A DNA stretch of 7,615 nt from an uncultured Planctomycetaceae bacterium (GCA_903921605.1 CAIXQV010000238.1:1-7615), one strand, 5' to 3'; shown: positions 1-6,521, counted from the first letter of the stretch. A program made the numbers and translations. The notes: generated by a model not told the origin, from the letters alone.

Positions 1-266
1 GCCCATGCATTGGGCCGCTAAGGACCAGTGCCGAAATAAGTTCCGGAAATCACAACCCGACGCGTAAGTTTTGAAGTTGCGCGTTTGTTTCATGATGTCC
101 CCTCTCCCCCAATTTTTTGCACGAACGCTGCCATGTGACACCCCAGCTGCATCCGCAAAAAATCGGGGGAGAGGGGGAAACATGGCGCTGTCCAGCTAAG
201 AACTTGGCTGAAGCGATTTGGGCGTATTTCCGATGTATTGATCGGCTGTCTCGACCGGCGACAGAG
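1..266. other. Intergenic region downstream of the UPF0178 gene
   Basis: I see no convincing gene in this stretch. A frame without stops runs from base 2 to a TAA at 65-67 (about 21 codons), which could be the tail of a gene entering from the left or chance. The main structure is the long inverted repeat annotated separately at 99-176. The rest (177-266) shows no promoter, RNA gene or ORF that I can support. Confidence 0.5.
99..176. repeat. Long near-perfect inverted repeat
   Basis: Bases 99-120 (pyrimidine-rich, CCCCTCTCCCCC then AATTTTTTGC) are the reverse complement of 155-176 with a single mismatch in 22 positions (A111 against C164). The spacer is 34 bases. In a minus-strand transcript this mismatch becomes a U-G wobble, so RNA reading through from the UPF0178 gene, whose stop lies about 90 bases upstream on that strand, would form an uninterrupted 22-pair stem. 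A U-tract does not follow the stem, so it is not a classic intrinsic terminator. It may be a 3'-end stabilising or attenuating hairpin, or a dispersed non-coding repeat. The repeat itself is certain; its role is inferred. Confidence 0.75.
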
Positions 267-740
267 TCACCGACCGGGGCGGCGTTTTTGAGCTGACGTG
301 AGTCTGGTCAGAAGGCGATCGAGTTGATTGGAGAAATCCTGCTTATTTCGGGCACTGTAAGCAGCAGGACCGCCGGTCTCGAGTCCTGATCCGCGAAGCT
401 CATCCATCAAATTTCGCGCGGCCAGACGTGAACCAACATTCTGTGCGTCCAGGACTTCACCGCGAGGATCCAGGACTGTGGCGCCCTTGGCGACAGCGGC
501 GGCGGCCAGTGGGATGTCGGCGGAGATGACCAGATCTCCGGCATTCAGCAGTTCTACAATTCGGCGATCCGCGATGTCGGCTCCTGCACCGACCAATTCG
601 AAACTGATCAGATCCGATTTCGGAATCCACATCATCTGATTGGCCACCAGAGTCATTCGAATCTGCAGGCGTTTGGTAACTTTGTACAACACCTCCTTGG
701 CTTCCACCGGGCAGGCGTCTGCATCAACCCAAATCTCCAT
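267..740 (-). CDS. yaiI: UPF0178 (DUF188) family protein, YaiI/YqxD-like
   Basis: This encodes a 157-residue cytosolic protein of the UPF0178 family (E. coli YaiI, B. subtilis YqxD), close to the family's usual length of about 150. The family hallmark opens the protein: IWVDADACPV (residues 3-12), with Asp6 and Asp8. Further family-like segments are GAGADIADRRIVELLNAGD (51-69) and the acidic ISADIPLA stretch (72-79). A conserved region around residues 89-130 holds LDPRGEVLDAQN and a Gly-Pro turn. The fold is regarded as PIN/NYN-like, which would suggest a metal-dependent nuclease, but no biochemical role is established, so the function is open. I chose the ATG at 740 over an in-frame ATG 20 codons upstream because the hallmark begins right after it and a purine-rich AAAGGGGGG lies about 10 bases before it. 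The last 15 residues are basic and probably disordered. It is transcribed divergently from leuC. Confidence 0.9.
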   Translation of the reverse strand: MEIWVDADACPVEAKEVLYKVTKRLQIRMTLVANQMMWIPKSDLISFELVGAGADIADRRIVELLNAGDLVISADIPLAAAAVAKGATVLDPRGEVLDAQNVGSRLAARNLMDELRGSGLETGGPAAYSARNKQDFSNQLDRLLTRLTSAQKRRPGR

Positions 741-747
741 GAAACCA

Positions 748-760
748 AGGCCCCCCTTTC
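748..760 (-). promoter_or_regulatory. Ribosome binding site deciding the UPF0178 start
   Basis: On the minus strand the sequence before the ATG at 740 reads GAAAGGGGGG and then a ten-base spacer. It is a strong purine-rich Shine-Dalgarno-like tract and favours this start over the upstream in-frame ATG at 800. Confidence 0.5.
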
Positions 761-856
761 TTAACACGAAGCAGAACCACGTAAACCGTGAATTTAGCAA
801 ACGCGATTATCGGTAGCGCGACTGAGGGATCGGATTCGAGAATTAGGGCTGGAAAG

Positions 857-905
857 TCCGGAATCTGCCGGGATTGCGGAATCTCACAGGCTGAAACTGA
901 GATTC
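857..905. repeat. Cluster of short inverted repeats upstream of leuC
   Basis: Two overlapping short dyads lie between the divergent genes. GAATCTCA (879-886) is perfectly complementary to TGAGATTC (898-905) across an 11-base spacer. TCCGGAATC (857-865) matches 872-880 in inverted orientation with one mismatch. The motif GGAATCT occurs at 860-866 and 878-884. The cluster ends 16 bases before the proposed -35 box of leuC, so it could be an operator or activator site. That is only inference from position. Confidence 0.35.
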
Positions 906-921
906 TTCGTCGTCGAAATCG

Positions 922-950
922 CTGACTCGGCCCGGGAATGTCGCTACAAT
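922..950 (+). promoter_or_regulatory. Predicted sigma70-type promoter for leuC
   Basis: CTGACT at 922-927 (four of six matches to TTGACA) is followed by a 17-base spacer and TACAAT at 945-950 (five of six matches to TATAAT). Transcription would begin near 957, which leaves a leader of about 50 bases before the leuC ATG at 1009. The spacing is ideal and the position fits, but planctomycete promoters are often divergent from the E. coli consensus and no experiment supports this one. Confidence 0.5.
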
Positions 951-1008
951 GAGATCGAATACGTGGGTCTCTTTATCGCCAAGAATTCTTCAGTGACGAA
1001 TCGTTTCA

Positions 1009-2424
1009 ATGTCCGACAAGCGAAATCTGTTCAACAAAGTCTGGGATCTTCATACCGTTCAGGATCTGCCAGGGGGCCAGACGCAACTGTTTATTGGGCT
1101 GCACCTGATTCATGAAGTCACCAGTCCGCAGGCGTTTGAAATTCTGCGCGACCGAAAGCTGAAGGTGGCCTTCCCGGAACGCACGATTGCGACTGTCGAC
1201 CATATCGTTCCGACCGCCAATCAGGCTCGCCCGTTTCTGGACGATCTCGCCGAACAGATGATGTCGGCGATCGAAAAGAACTGCAAAGATTTCGGCGTCA
1301 CGCTGCTCGACCTGAAAGACGACCGCCAAGGCATCGTGCATGTTGTTGGTCCTGAACAAGGATTGACTCAGCCCGGTATGACGATTGTCTGCGGCGACAG
1401 CCACACCAGTACTCACGGAGCCTTCGGAAGCATCGCGATTGGGATTGGTACCAGCAATGTTGCGGAAGTCCTGGCGACTCAGACGATGTTCCTGAATCGT
1501 CCAAAGGTTCGACGAGTTGTCGTGAATGGCGAACTGCGACCGGGCGTTTATGCCAAGGACGTGATCCTGTTCATCATTCAGAAGCTGGGCGTTCAGGGCG
1601 GCGTCGGACATGCCTACGAATTTGCCGGTTCGACCTTCGACGCGATGTCGATGGAAGAACGAATGACAGTCTGCAACATGAGCATCGAAGGGGGTGCTCG
1701 TTGTGGATACATCAATCCTGACCAGAAGACTGTCGACTACCTGAAGGGCCGGCCATTTTCTCCACAGGGTGCGGATTTTGATCGAGCGGCCGCGTGGTGG
1801 TTAAGTCTTGCGTCCGGACCTGACGCAGAGTTCGATGATGTGGTGACATTCAATGCGGCTGATATCGAGCCGACGGTCACCTGGGGCATCACGCCGGCTC
1901 AGTCCGTTGGCGTCAGCCAGCCTCTGCCAAAGATCAGCGAAGTTGCCGTTGAAGAGCAGAGGTTGATCAAGGAAGCTCTGGAGTTCATGGGCCTGCAGGA
2001 AGGGCAGCCGATCAGCGGCACGAAGATCGACGTAGCATTTATCGGTTCGTGCACGAATTCACGGATGTCTGACCTGCGGGAGGCAGCTCGCGTTGTCAAG
2101 GGACACCATGTGTCTCCGACTGTGAAAGCCATCGTGGTGCCGGGATCGCAGTTGGTCCGCAAACAGGCGATGGCAGAAGGGTTGCACCTGATCTTTGAAG
2201 CAGCCGGTTTCGAATGGCGTGAAGCGGGCTGCTCGATGTGTCTCGCGATGAACCCGGATAAGCTGAAAGGCCGCGAAGTCTGTGCGTCCTCCAGCAATCG
2301 TAACTTCAAGGGACGTCAGGGAAGCCCGACGGGGAGAACTCTGCTGATGAGCCCTGCCATGGTGGCCGCTGCCGCCATCAAAGGCCACGTAACCGACATC
2401 CGCGAGTTCCCTGCGGCCGTGTGA
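1009..2424 (+). CDS. leuC: 3-isopropylmalate dehydratase large subunit
   Basis: LeuC is the iron-sulfur catalytic subunit of isopropylmalate isomerase. With the small subunit LeuD it converts 2-isopropylmalate to 3-isopropylmalate in leucine biosynthesis in the cytosol. The 471-residue product has the full length of the bacterial family (E. coli LeuC is 466). It carries the aconitase-superfamily signatures. The [4Fe-4S] cysteines are predicted at C348 (FIGSCTNSR) and C408/C411 (GCSMC). Substrate-binding segments include [13 protein letters not shown] (128-140) and [15 protein letters not shown] (425-439). The N-terminus ([12 protein letters not shown]) matches the family, which supports the ATG at 1009; no strong Shine-Dalgarno stands before it. 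A sigma70-like promoter lies upstream and an intrinsic terminator directly downstream, so it looks monocistronic. leuD, usually the next gene, is absent from the rest of the window. Confidence 0.97.
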   Translation: MSDKRNLFNKVWDLHTVQDLPGGQTQLFIGLHLIHEVTSPQAFEILRDRKLKVAFPERTIATVDHIVPTANQARPFLDDLAEQMMSAIEKNCKDFGVTLLDLKDDRQGIVHVVGPEQGLTQPGMTIVCGDSHTSTHGAFGSIAIGIGTSNVAEVLATQTMFLNRPKVRRVVVNGELRPGVYAKDVILFIIQKLGVQGGVGHAYEFAGSTFDAMSMEERMTVCNMSIEGGARCGYINPDQKTVDYLKGRPFSPQGADFDRAAAWWLSLASGPDAEFDDVVTFNAADIEPTVTWGITPAQSVGVSQPLPKISEVAVEEQRLIKEALEFMGLQEGQPISGTKIDVAFIGSCTNSRMSDLREAARVVKGHHVSPTVKAIVVPGSQLVRKQAMAEGLHLIFEAAGFEWREAGCSMCLAMNPDKLKGREVCASSSNRNFKGRQGSPTGRTLLMSPAMVAAAAIKGHVTDIREFPAAV

Positions 2425-2472
2425 CCGTTTTGACGACTGCGGCGAGTTAAGTCGCGACGAAAGTCATTGAGA

Positions 2473-2508
2473 ACGCTCTGGTTCCGAGAAGATCCAGAGC
2501 GTTTTTTC
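2473..2508 (+). terminator. Intrinsic (Rho-independent) terminator of leuC
   Basis: AACGCTCTGG (2473-2482) and CCAGAGCGTT (2495-2504) form a perfect 10-base-pair stem with a 12-base loop. The stem runs into a tract of six T (2503-2508). It lies about 50 bases after the leuC stop codon. The structure ends the leuC transcript before the next gene and separates leucine biosynthesis from the downstream locus. Confidence 0.9.
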
Positions 2509-2533
2509 GTTGGGGGGGAGTTGCTCGTAGAGT

Positions 2534-2584
2534 CCCGTCGGCGGAGCGACGGGTGTACCGTACGCCCGTCGCTACGTCGACGGG
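2534..2584. repeat. Two-hairpin palindromic element (REP/BIME-like)
   Basis: Bases 2534-2558 are the reverse complement of 2560-2584 with 22 of 25 positions matching. Each arm is itself a hairpin: CCCGTCG (2534-2540) pairs with CGACGGG (2547-2553), and CCCGTCG (2565-2571) pairs with CGACGGG (2578-2584). The core heptamer therefore appears four times in alternating orientation, joined by GTACCGTAC. This is the architecture of bacterial interspersed REP pairs. It sits 25 bases after the leuC terminator. I associate this kind of CGACGGG palindrome with planctomycete intergenic regions, but that is recollection, not a search result. Confidence 0.8.
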
Positions 2585-2626
2585 AAAGAGCGTTGTGTCG
2601 AAGCTTCTCTGCCCAGCACGCCGAGC

Positions 2627-2704
2627 ATGGCAAAGAAATCCACGGAACCGTCTAAATCTGCTGGCGAAATTCTGACTGAGCGACGTACGATACACTGGAG
2701 TTGA
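2627..2704 (+). CDS. Possible 25-residue small protein (uncertain)
   Basis: An ATG at 2627 opens a short frame ending in TGA at 2702-2704. The predicted peptide begins MAKKSTEPSKSAGEIL and continues with TERRTIHWS. It is hydrophilic and rich in Lys, Glu and Ser, without a signal peptide or known motif. It could be a genuine small protein, the truncated start of a lost gene, or chance. No good ribosome binding site precedes it. I do not recognise it. Confidence 0.2.
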   Translation: MAKKSTEPSKSAGEILTERRTIHWS

Positions 2705-2728
2705 CCTCACTCGTGAACAGGTTCCCGA

Positions 2729-3211
2729 ATGGCCGTTTTTCAGCCTTTTGATACTGCCGCAACGAAAGGTTCCAGCAATGATCGCTGCGAATCCACTATT
2801 GCGCTGCGCTATTGCTGGAATGTTTTGAGGACGGTCGGTCGCTTGCTGCTGATTGTGGTTGTCGCCGCAATTTCATCCGATCGAGCCTTTGCGTCCTGCG
2901 GAGACTATCTGCATACTCGGACGTCTTCTCCCGCTGTTTCGATGGCAAATAACGCGGCTGAGGCGACGTTTGGAGAGCAAGGCGAACGCAAGCTTCCTTG
3001 CTCCGGGCCTGAGTGCCGATCGGTTCCTCGATCCCCGTCGATACCTCCTGTGGTACCCGGCGGCGTGGTGCGGAATCCCGAGTTGGCGATGGTGGACTTC
3101 GGAATCCTGGTTGAATCGTCCTCTCCCCAAAACGCTTTTGTACGCATCAGCAGTGCACGGGTAGCTCGAGGATTTCCCACGCAGATCGATGTGCCCCCGG
3201 AATGTGTCTGA
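2729..3211 (+). CDS. Hypothetical exported protein, Cys- and Pro-containing
   Basis: I do not recognise this 160-residue protein. It has a long basic N-region (about 36 residues), a hydrophobic core at residues 37-49 (VGRLLLIVVVAAI) and a signal-peptidase-I-type site AFA before S56, so export across the cytoplasmic membrane is likely. C57 directly follows, so a weak lipobox cannot be excluded. The mature part starts SCGDYLHTR and contains PCSGPECR (90-97), a proline-rich stretch (SIPPVVPGG, 104-112) and a C-terminal Cys159. The four mature cysteines (57, 91, 96, 159) could form disulfides. The ATG at 2729 has a modest AGG seven bases upstream; a later non-ATG start would give a more normal signal-peptide length. 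I recall small planctomycete proteins with a similar CGDYL ... PCxGPxC layout, unassigned in function. It lies upstream of the cytochrome gene on the same strand. Confidence 0.6.
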   Translation: MAVFQPFDTAATKGSSNDRCESTIALRYCWNVLRTVGRLLLIVVVAAISSDRAFASCGDYLHTRTSSPAVSMANNAAEATFGEQGERKLPCSGPECRSVPRSPSIPPVVPGGVVRNPELAMVDFGILVESSSPQNAFVRISSARVARGFPTQIDVPPECV

Positions 3212-3250
3212 CTCAGGTCTCGCAGTGTCGACAGAGGTCGGTTCAGAGAT

Positions 3251-3300
3251 CAGCTTGCAATTGATTTGACGGGAAATCTCTCCCGCTGAATTGCGAGCTG
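3251..3300 (+). repeat. 50-base stem-loop after the small exported protein gene
   Basis: CAGCTTGCAATT (3251-3262) pairs with AATTGCGAGCTG (3289-3300) over 12 positions with one G-U wobble. Inside it, CGGGA (3270-3274) pairs with TCCCG (3281-3285) around a six-base loop, with an asymmetric internal loop between the two stems. It starts 40 bases after the stop at 3211. No T-tract follows, so it is not a standard intrinsic terminator. It may stabilise the upstream mRNA, mark a processing site, or act in the leader of the cytochrome gene. Confidence 0.55.
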
Positions 3301-3567
3301 CCTTGCCCGCCGTGCTGATATGCGACGACTGTGTTGCCTGATTATTCCGTGTACTCTGGCGGCCGGAATTTTGTTGAGTCCGGCAGCAGGCATGAGATGT
3401 CGCTGCGAATTTCTCGCCGGCAGGATGGCTTTCTTGAAACGAAACAGTGGATCTCTTTGTCTGAGGTTCAAGCTGTTTGAGAATGACTCGCGGATGAGTC
3501 CCAGTCTTCTCCTATCACAAAGTCACTCCCACTGCCTCACCATCACTTTCTCGCGTTATTGGATCAC

Positions 3568-3571
3568 GAGG
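3568..3571 (+). promoter_or_regulatory. Ribosome binding site deciding the cytochrome start
   Basis: GAGG lies nine bases before the ATG at 3581. It supports that codon as the true start rather than the ATG at 3320 in the same frame. Confidence 0.5.
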
Positions 3572-3580
3572 TCATTCGAC

Positions 3581-6481
3581 ATGACGGACCCTAAGACATC
3601 ATCAGGCAATTCGGCCCCGGAAGGCATGGCAGCCAGTTCCGCAACTTTGGGAAGTCCCGCGCCAAAGAAGATCGTTCGCAAAGCGATTGGGCCAAAGCTT
3701 CGCATCGTGTTCAATGTCGTGCTGACGCTGCTCGCGTTAATTGGTGCGAACAGTGCCTATCTGGGCGGCGTAACGTTTCTGCAGTGGTGGACGTCGCAGA
3801 CTTATGAGGATCTGTTCTATTCGTGGATGTTTCTGCTTCACAGCGTGCTGGGACTGCTGATCGTCGTGCCGTTTCTGGTTTTTGGCGTGATCCACATGCT
3901 GAACACCAAGGATCGCAAGATTCGCCGCACCGTGATGATCGGCTACGCGTTGTTCGCGGTCTGCATCGTCGTGTTGATCTCCGGCTTTCTGCTGCTGCGA
4001 ATCGAAGGCTTGATCGATTTGAAGAGCCCAGCCGCTCGCAGCGCCGTTTACTGGGCTCATATCATCACGCCGATGGTCGGCGGTTGGCTGTACTGGATGC
4101 ATCGTCTGGTCGGGCCGAAAATGCGTTGGAAGCAAGGACTCATCTGGGCCGGACTCGCAGCCGGCGCCGCGTTGGGAATGATCTGGTGGCAGGCACAGGA
4201 TCCGCGAGAATGGAACGTCGTGGGACCGAAGGAAGGCACGAAGTACTTTGAGCCTTCGCTTGCTCGGACTGCGACCGGAAACTTCATCAGCGCGGAAACG
4301 CTGGATATGAACGATTACTGTCTGAAGTGCCATAAGGGTGCGCATGACGACTGGGCGAAGAGTGCTCATCGCTTCAGTTCATTCAATAACCCGGCGTACC
4401 TGGCCAGTGTCGCGGAAACTCGGGAAGTTTCATTCGCCCGAGATGGCAATGTGCAGGGCTCACGCTTCTGTGCGGGCTGTCATGACCCGGTGCCGTTCTT
4501 CAGCGGAGCGTTCGATGATCCGAAGTTCGACATGCTGAATCATCCGACATCCCAATCCGGGATTTCGTGTACGGTGTGCCATGCGATTACGAATGTGAAC
4601 AGCAATGTTGGCAACGCAGATTACACAATCGAAGAGCCGATTCACTATCCGTTTGCGAAGAGCGATAACACGGTTCTGCAGTGGATCAACAATCAGCTTG
4701 TGAAAGCCAAGCCGTCGTTCCACAAGAAAACCTTCCTGAAGCCGCTGCATAAATCGGCGGAGTTTTGTGGCACCTGTCATAAGGTGAATCTGCCGTTCAC
4801 GCTGAACCATTACAAAGATTGGCTGCGAGGTCAGAATCATTACGACAGTTGGCTGCTGAGCGGTGTGTCAGGTCACGGGGCTCGCAGTTTCTACTATCCG
4901 GAGAAAGCTCAGGTTGACTGTAACGGCTGCCATATGCCGCTGGAGGAATCGGCTGACTTCGGTGCCAAGTTCTATGATGAATCCGGAAAGCTCAAGACTC
5001 ATAATCACGTGTTCCCATCGGCGAATTCCGGCCTGAACTGGCTGACAAACAATGATGACGCCATCAAAGCACACGATGAGTTCTTGAAAGGAACGATGCG
5101 AGTCGATCTGTTTGGTGTTCGCGAGGGCGGCACGATCGAAGGTCAGCTGACAGCTCCTCTGCGACCCAATGTTCCAACACTGAAGCCGGGCAATCGCTAT
5201 CTGCTGGAGACGGTCATTCGCACGGTCAAAATGGGCCACCATTTTACGCAGGGAACGACTGATTCCAACGAGATCTGGCTGGAGGTTTCCGTCAACGCGG
5301 GAGATCAGCAGATCGGTGCGAGCGGCATGATGGAGGAAGATAATAGCGTCGATCCGTGGTCACACTTCGTGAACAATTTCATGCTGGATCGAGATGGCAA
5401 CCGCATCGATCGCCGGAATGCTCAGGATATCTTCGTGCCGTTGTATGTGCACCAGATTCCGCCCGGAGCCGGGCAGACCGTGCATTATAGCTTCACGATG
5501 CCCAACGAGGTGAAGGCCCCGGTTAAGGCTCGCGTTCGTTTACTGTATCGTAAGTTTGATTCGATCTACATGGACTTTGTGGATCGCAAGACAAAGGAAC
5601 TGGGACGACCAATTCGTGGCCACAAGGAGGGTGAGAAGTATCGCAACGAACTTCCGATTCTCGTGCTGGCCGAAGACGAAGTGACGTTCCCGGTGGAAGG
5701 CGTTTCCGCAGAAGTCACCAATCCGAAACGAGAAGTCCCCGAATGGCAGCGCTGGAATGATTATGGGATCGGGATGTTCCTGAAGGGCAAGGCCGAGCTG
5801 AAGCAGGCGACGGAAGCGTTCACGAAAGTGGAAGAACTTGGACGCTTCGATGGGCCGCTGAATATGGCTCGCGTACTGGTCGCAGAAGCCGGTCCGGGAC
5901 AGTTGGACGCAGCGGCCGCAGCTGTGCAGCGCGCGGCGGTTCATAAAGATCCTCCTGCGCCGCCGTGGACGATGGCGTGGCTCAGCGGTGTAATCAACCG
6001 TCAGCAAGGCGCTCTGGAACAGGCGGAAGCGAATTTCCGGCAGGTACTGGAGTATCGCACGGAGGAAACGATCAAGAAGAAGTTTGATTTCAGCAAAGAC
6101 TACGAAGTCATCAATCTGTTGGGACAGACTGTCTTTGATCGAGCCTTACAGATTCGCGGTGAATCGCGGACAGAAGAAAGAGCGGCGAGACTCAAAGAGG
6201 CGGTGGAGATTTTCCAGAAGACGCTCGCCATCGATTCGGAGAACGTCGACGCCCATTACAATCTCAGCCAGTTGTATGCTCAGTTGAATGACAAAGAGAA
6301 AGCCGCTGAGCATCAGAAACTGCATGAGAAGTACAAGATCGACGATACGGCTCGAGGTGAAGCGGTCAGCAAAGCACGTCAGAAGTATCCTGCGGCGGAC
6401 TTCGCGTCGGAGGCGTTGGTGATTTATGATCTGCAGAGGAAACAGAAAACAGAACCAGCGACTGTTCAGGCTGAAGAATAG
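3581..6481 (+). CDS. Membrane cytochrome: b-like helices, pentahaem c554-type domain, TPR
   Basis: This 966-residue protein fuses several modules. Residues 41-203 hold five predicted membrane helices (about 41-62, 80-106, 118-139, 156-176, 187-203). The loops at 108-117 and 174-185 are rich in Lys/Arg, which places the C-terminus in the periplasm. H87/H105 in helix 2 and H160/H174 in helix 4 are placed as in di-haem cytochrome b bundles. Five CXXCH haem c sites follow at C247, C297, C330, C396 and C447. The first sits in a CLKCHKGAHDDWAKSAHR context typical of the cytochrome c554 family. Residues 505-710 look beta-rich (GHHFTQGTTDSNEIWLEV at 552-569). Residues 725-925 contain TPR-like helix pairs, clearest near 890-925. 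A quinol-linked, periplasm-facing electron-transfer role is inferred; substrate unknown. No catalytic CXXCK site is present. The ATG at 3581 has a GAGG nine bases upstream; an in-frame ATG at 3320 would add 87 atypical residues. A CRTAC1-type gene follows. Confidence 0.85.
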   Translation: MTDPKTSSGNSAPEGMAASSATLGSPAPKKIVRKAIGPKLRIVFNVVLTLLALIGANSAYLGGVTFLQWWTSQTYEDLFYSWMFLLHSVLGLLIVVPFLVFGVIHMLNTKDRKIRRTVMIGYALFAVCIVVLISGFLLLRIEGLIDLKSPAARSAVYWAHIITPMVGGWLYWMHRLVGPKMRWKQGLIWAGLAAGAALGMIWWQAQDPREWNVVGPKEGTKYFEPSLARTATGNFISAETLDMNDYCLKCHKGAHDDWAKSAHRFSSFNNPAYLASVAETREVSFARDGNVQGSRFCAGCHDPVPFFSGAFDDPKFDMLNHPTSQSGISCTVCHAITNVNSNVGNADYTIEEPIHYPFAKSDNTVLQWINNQLVKAKPSFHKKTFLKPLHKSAEFCGTCHKVNLPFTLNHYKDWLRGQNHYDSWLLSGVSGHGARSFYYPEKAQVDCNGCHMPLEESADFGAKFYDESGKLKTHNHVFPSANSGLNWLTNNDDAIKAHDEFLKGTMRVDLFGVREGGTIEGQLTAPLRPNVPTLKPGNRYLLETVIRTVKMGHHFTQGTTDSNEIWLEVSVNAGDQQIGASGMMEEDNSVDPWSHFVNNFMLDRDGNRIDRRNAQDIFVPLYVHQIPPGAGQTVHYSFTMPNEVKAPVKARVRLLYRKFDSIYMDFVDRKTKELGRPIRGHKEGEKYRNELPILVLAEDEVTFPVEGVSAEVTNPKREVPEWQRWNDYGIGMFLKGKAELKQATEAFTKVEELGRFDGPLNMARVLVAEAGPGQLDAAAAAVQRAAVHKDPPAPPWTMAWLSGVINRQQGALEQAEANFRQVLEYRTEETIKKKFDFSKDYEVINLLGQTVFDRALQIRGESRTEERAARLKEAVEIFQKTLAIDSENVDAHYNLSQLYAQLNDKEKAAEHQKLHEKYKIDDTARGEAVSKARQKYPAADFASEALVIYDLQRKQKTEPATVQAEE

Positions 6482-6500
6482 AGGCATTGACATCGGCGAG

Positions 6501-6521
6501 CGGCAGGGCGTCAGCCCGCCG
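6501..6521. repeat. Short GC-rich hairpin between cytochrome and CRTAC1 genes
   Basis: CGGC-A-GGGC (6501-6509) pairs with GCCCGCCG (6514-6521) around a GTCA tetraloop, with one bulged A. It starts 20 bases after the cytochrome stop codon. No T-run follows, so it is unlikely to be an efficient intrinsic terminator. The GGGCGTCAGCCC core resembles short intergenic repeats I associate with planctomycetes. It might tune read-through or mRNA stability between the two genes. Confidence 0.55.

Larger units (their letters stand above)
3212..3580 (+). other. Long leader region before the cytochrome gene
   Basis: This stretch of about 370 bases holds the stem-loop at 3251-3300 and, from an ATG at 3320, a frame that stays open into the cytochrome gene. 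The upstream 87 codons are not included in that gene here: they lack a ribosome binding site, their composition is unlike the rest of the protein, and a GAGG motif precedes the ATG at 3581. I found no promoter in it that I could defend. Confidence 0.5.

Noticed and set aside
2..67. Stop-free frame at the left edge that could be a gene tail
   Set aside because: Only about 21 codons with no recognisable motif; too short to call.
1006..1611. 201-codon open frame on the minus strand across leuC
   Set aside because: It lies entirely opposite the strongly conserved leuC coding sequence and its product shows no recognisable domain; it is a shadow of codon bias.
2534..2584. CRISPR array
   Set aside because: The four heptamers alternate in orientation with short fixed gaps and no spacer-sized variable segments; this is a palindromic element, not CRISPR.
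2467..2655. 62-codon plus-strand frame
   Set aside because: It runs through the leuC terminator and the palindromic element, so the frame is an accident of the repeat.
2663..2691. Promoter for the exported-protein gene (TGGCGA-like box and TACGAT)
   Set aside because: The -35 match is poor and the spacer is 17-18 bases only by choosing weak boxes; not supportable.
2853..3164. 103-codon plus-strand frame overlapping the exported-protein gene
   Set aside because: The alternative frame lacks a signal peptide and domain; the frame starting at 2729 has a clear signal peptide and sensible motifs.
3737..4369. 210-codon minus-strand frame opposite the cytochrome gene
   Set aside because: It is a shadow of the membrane-helix and first haem region; the product is rich in Arg, His and Gln with no domain.
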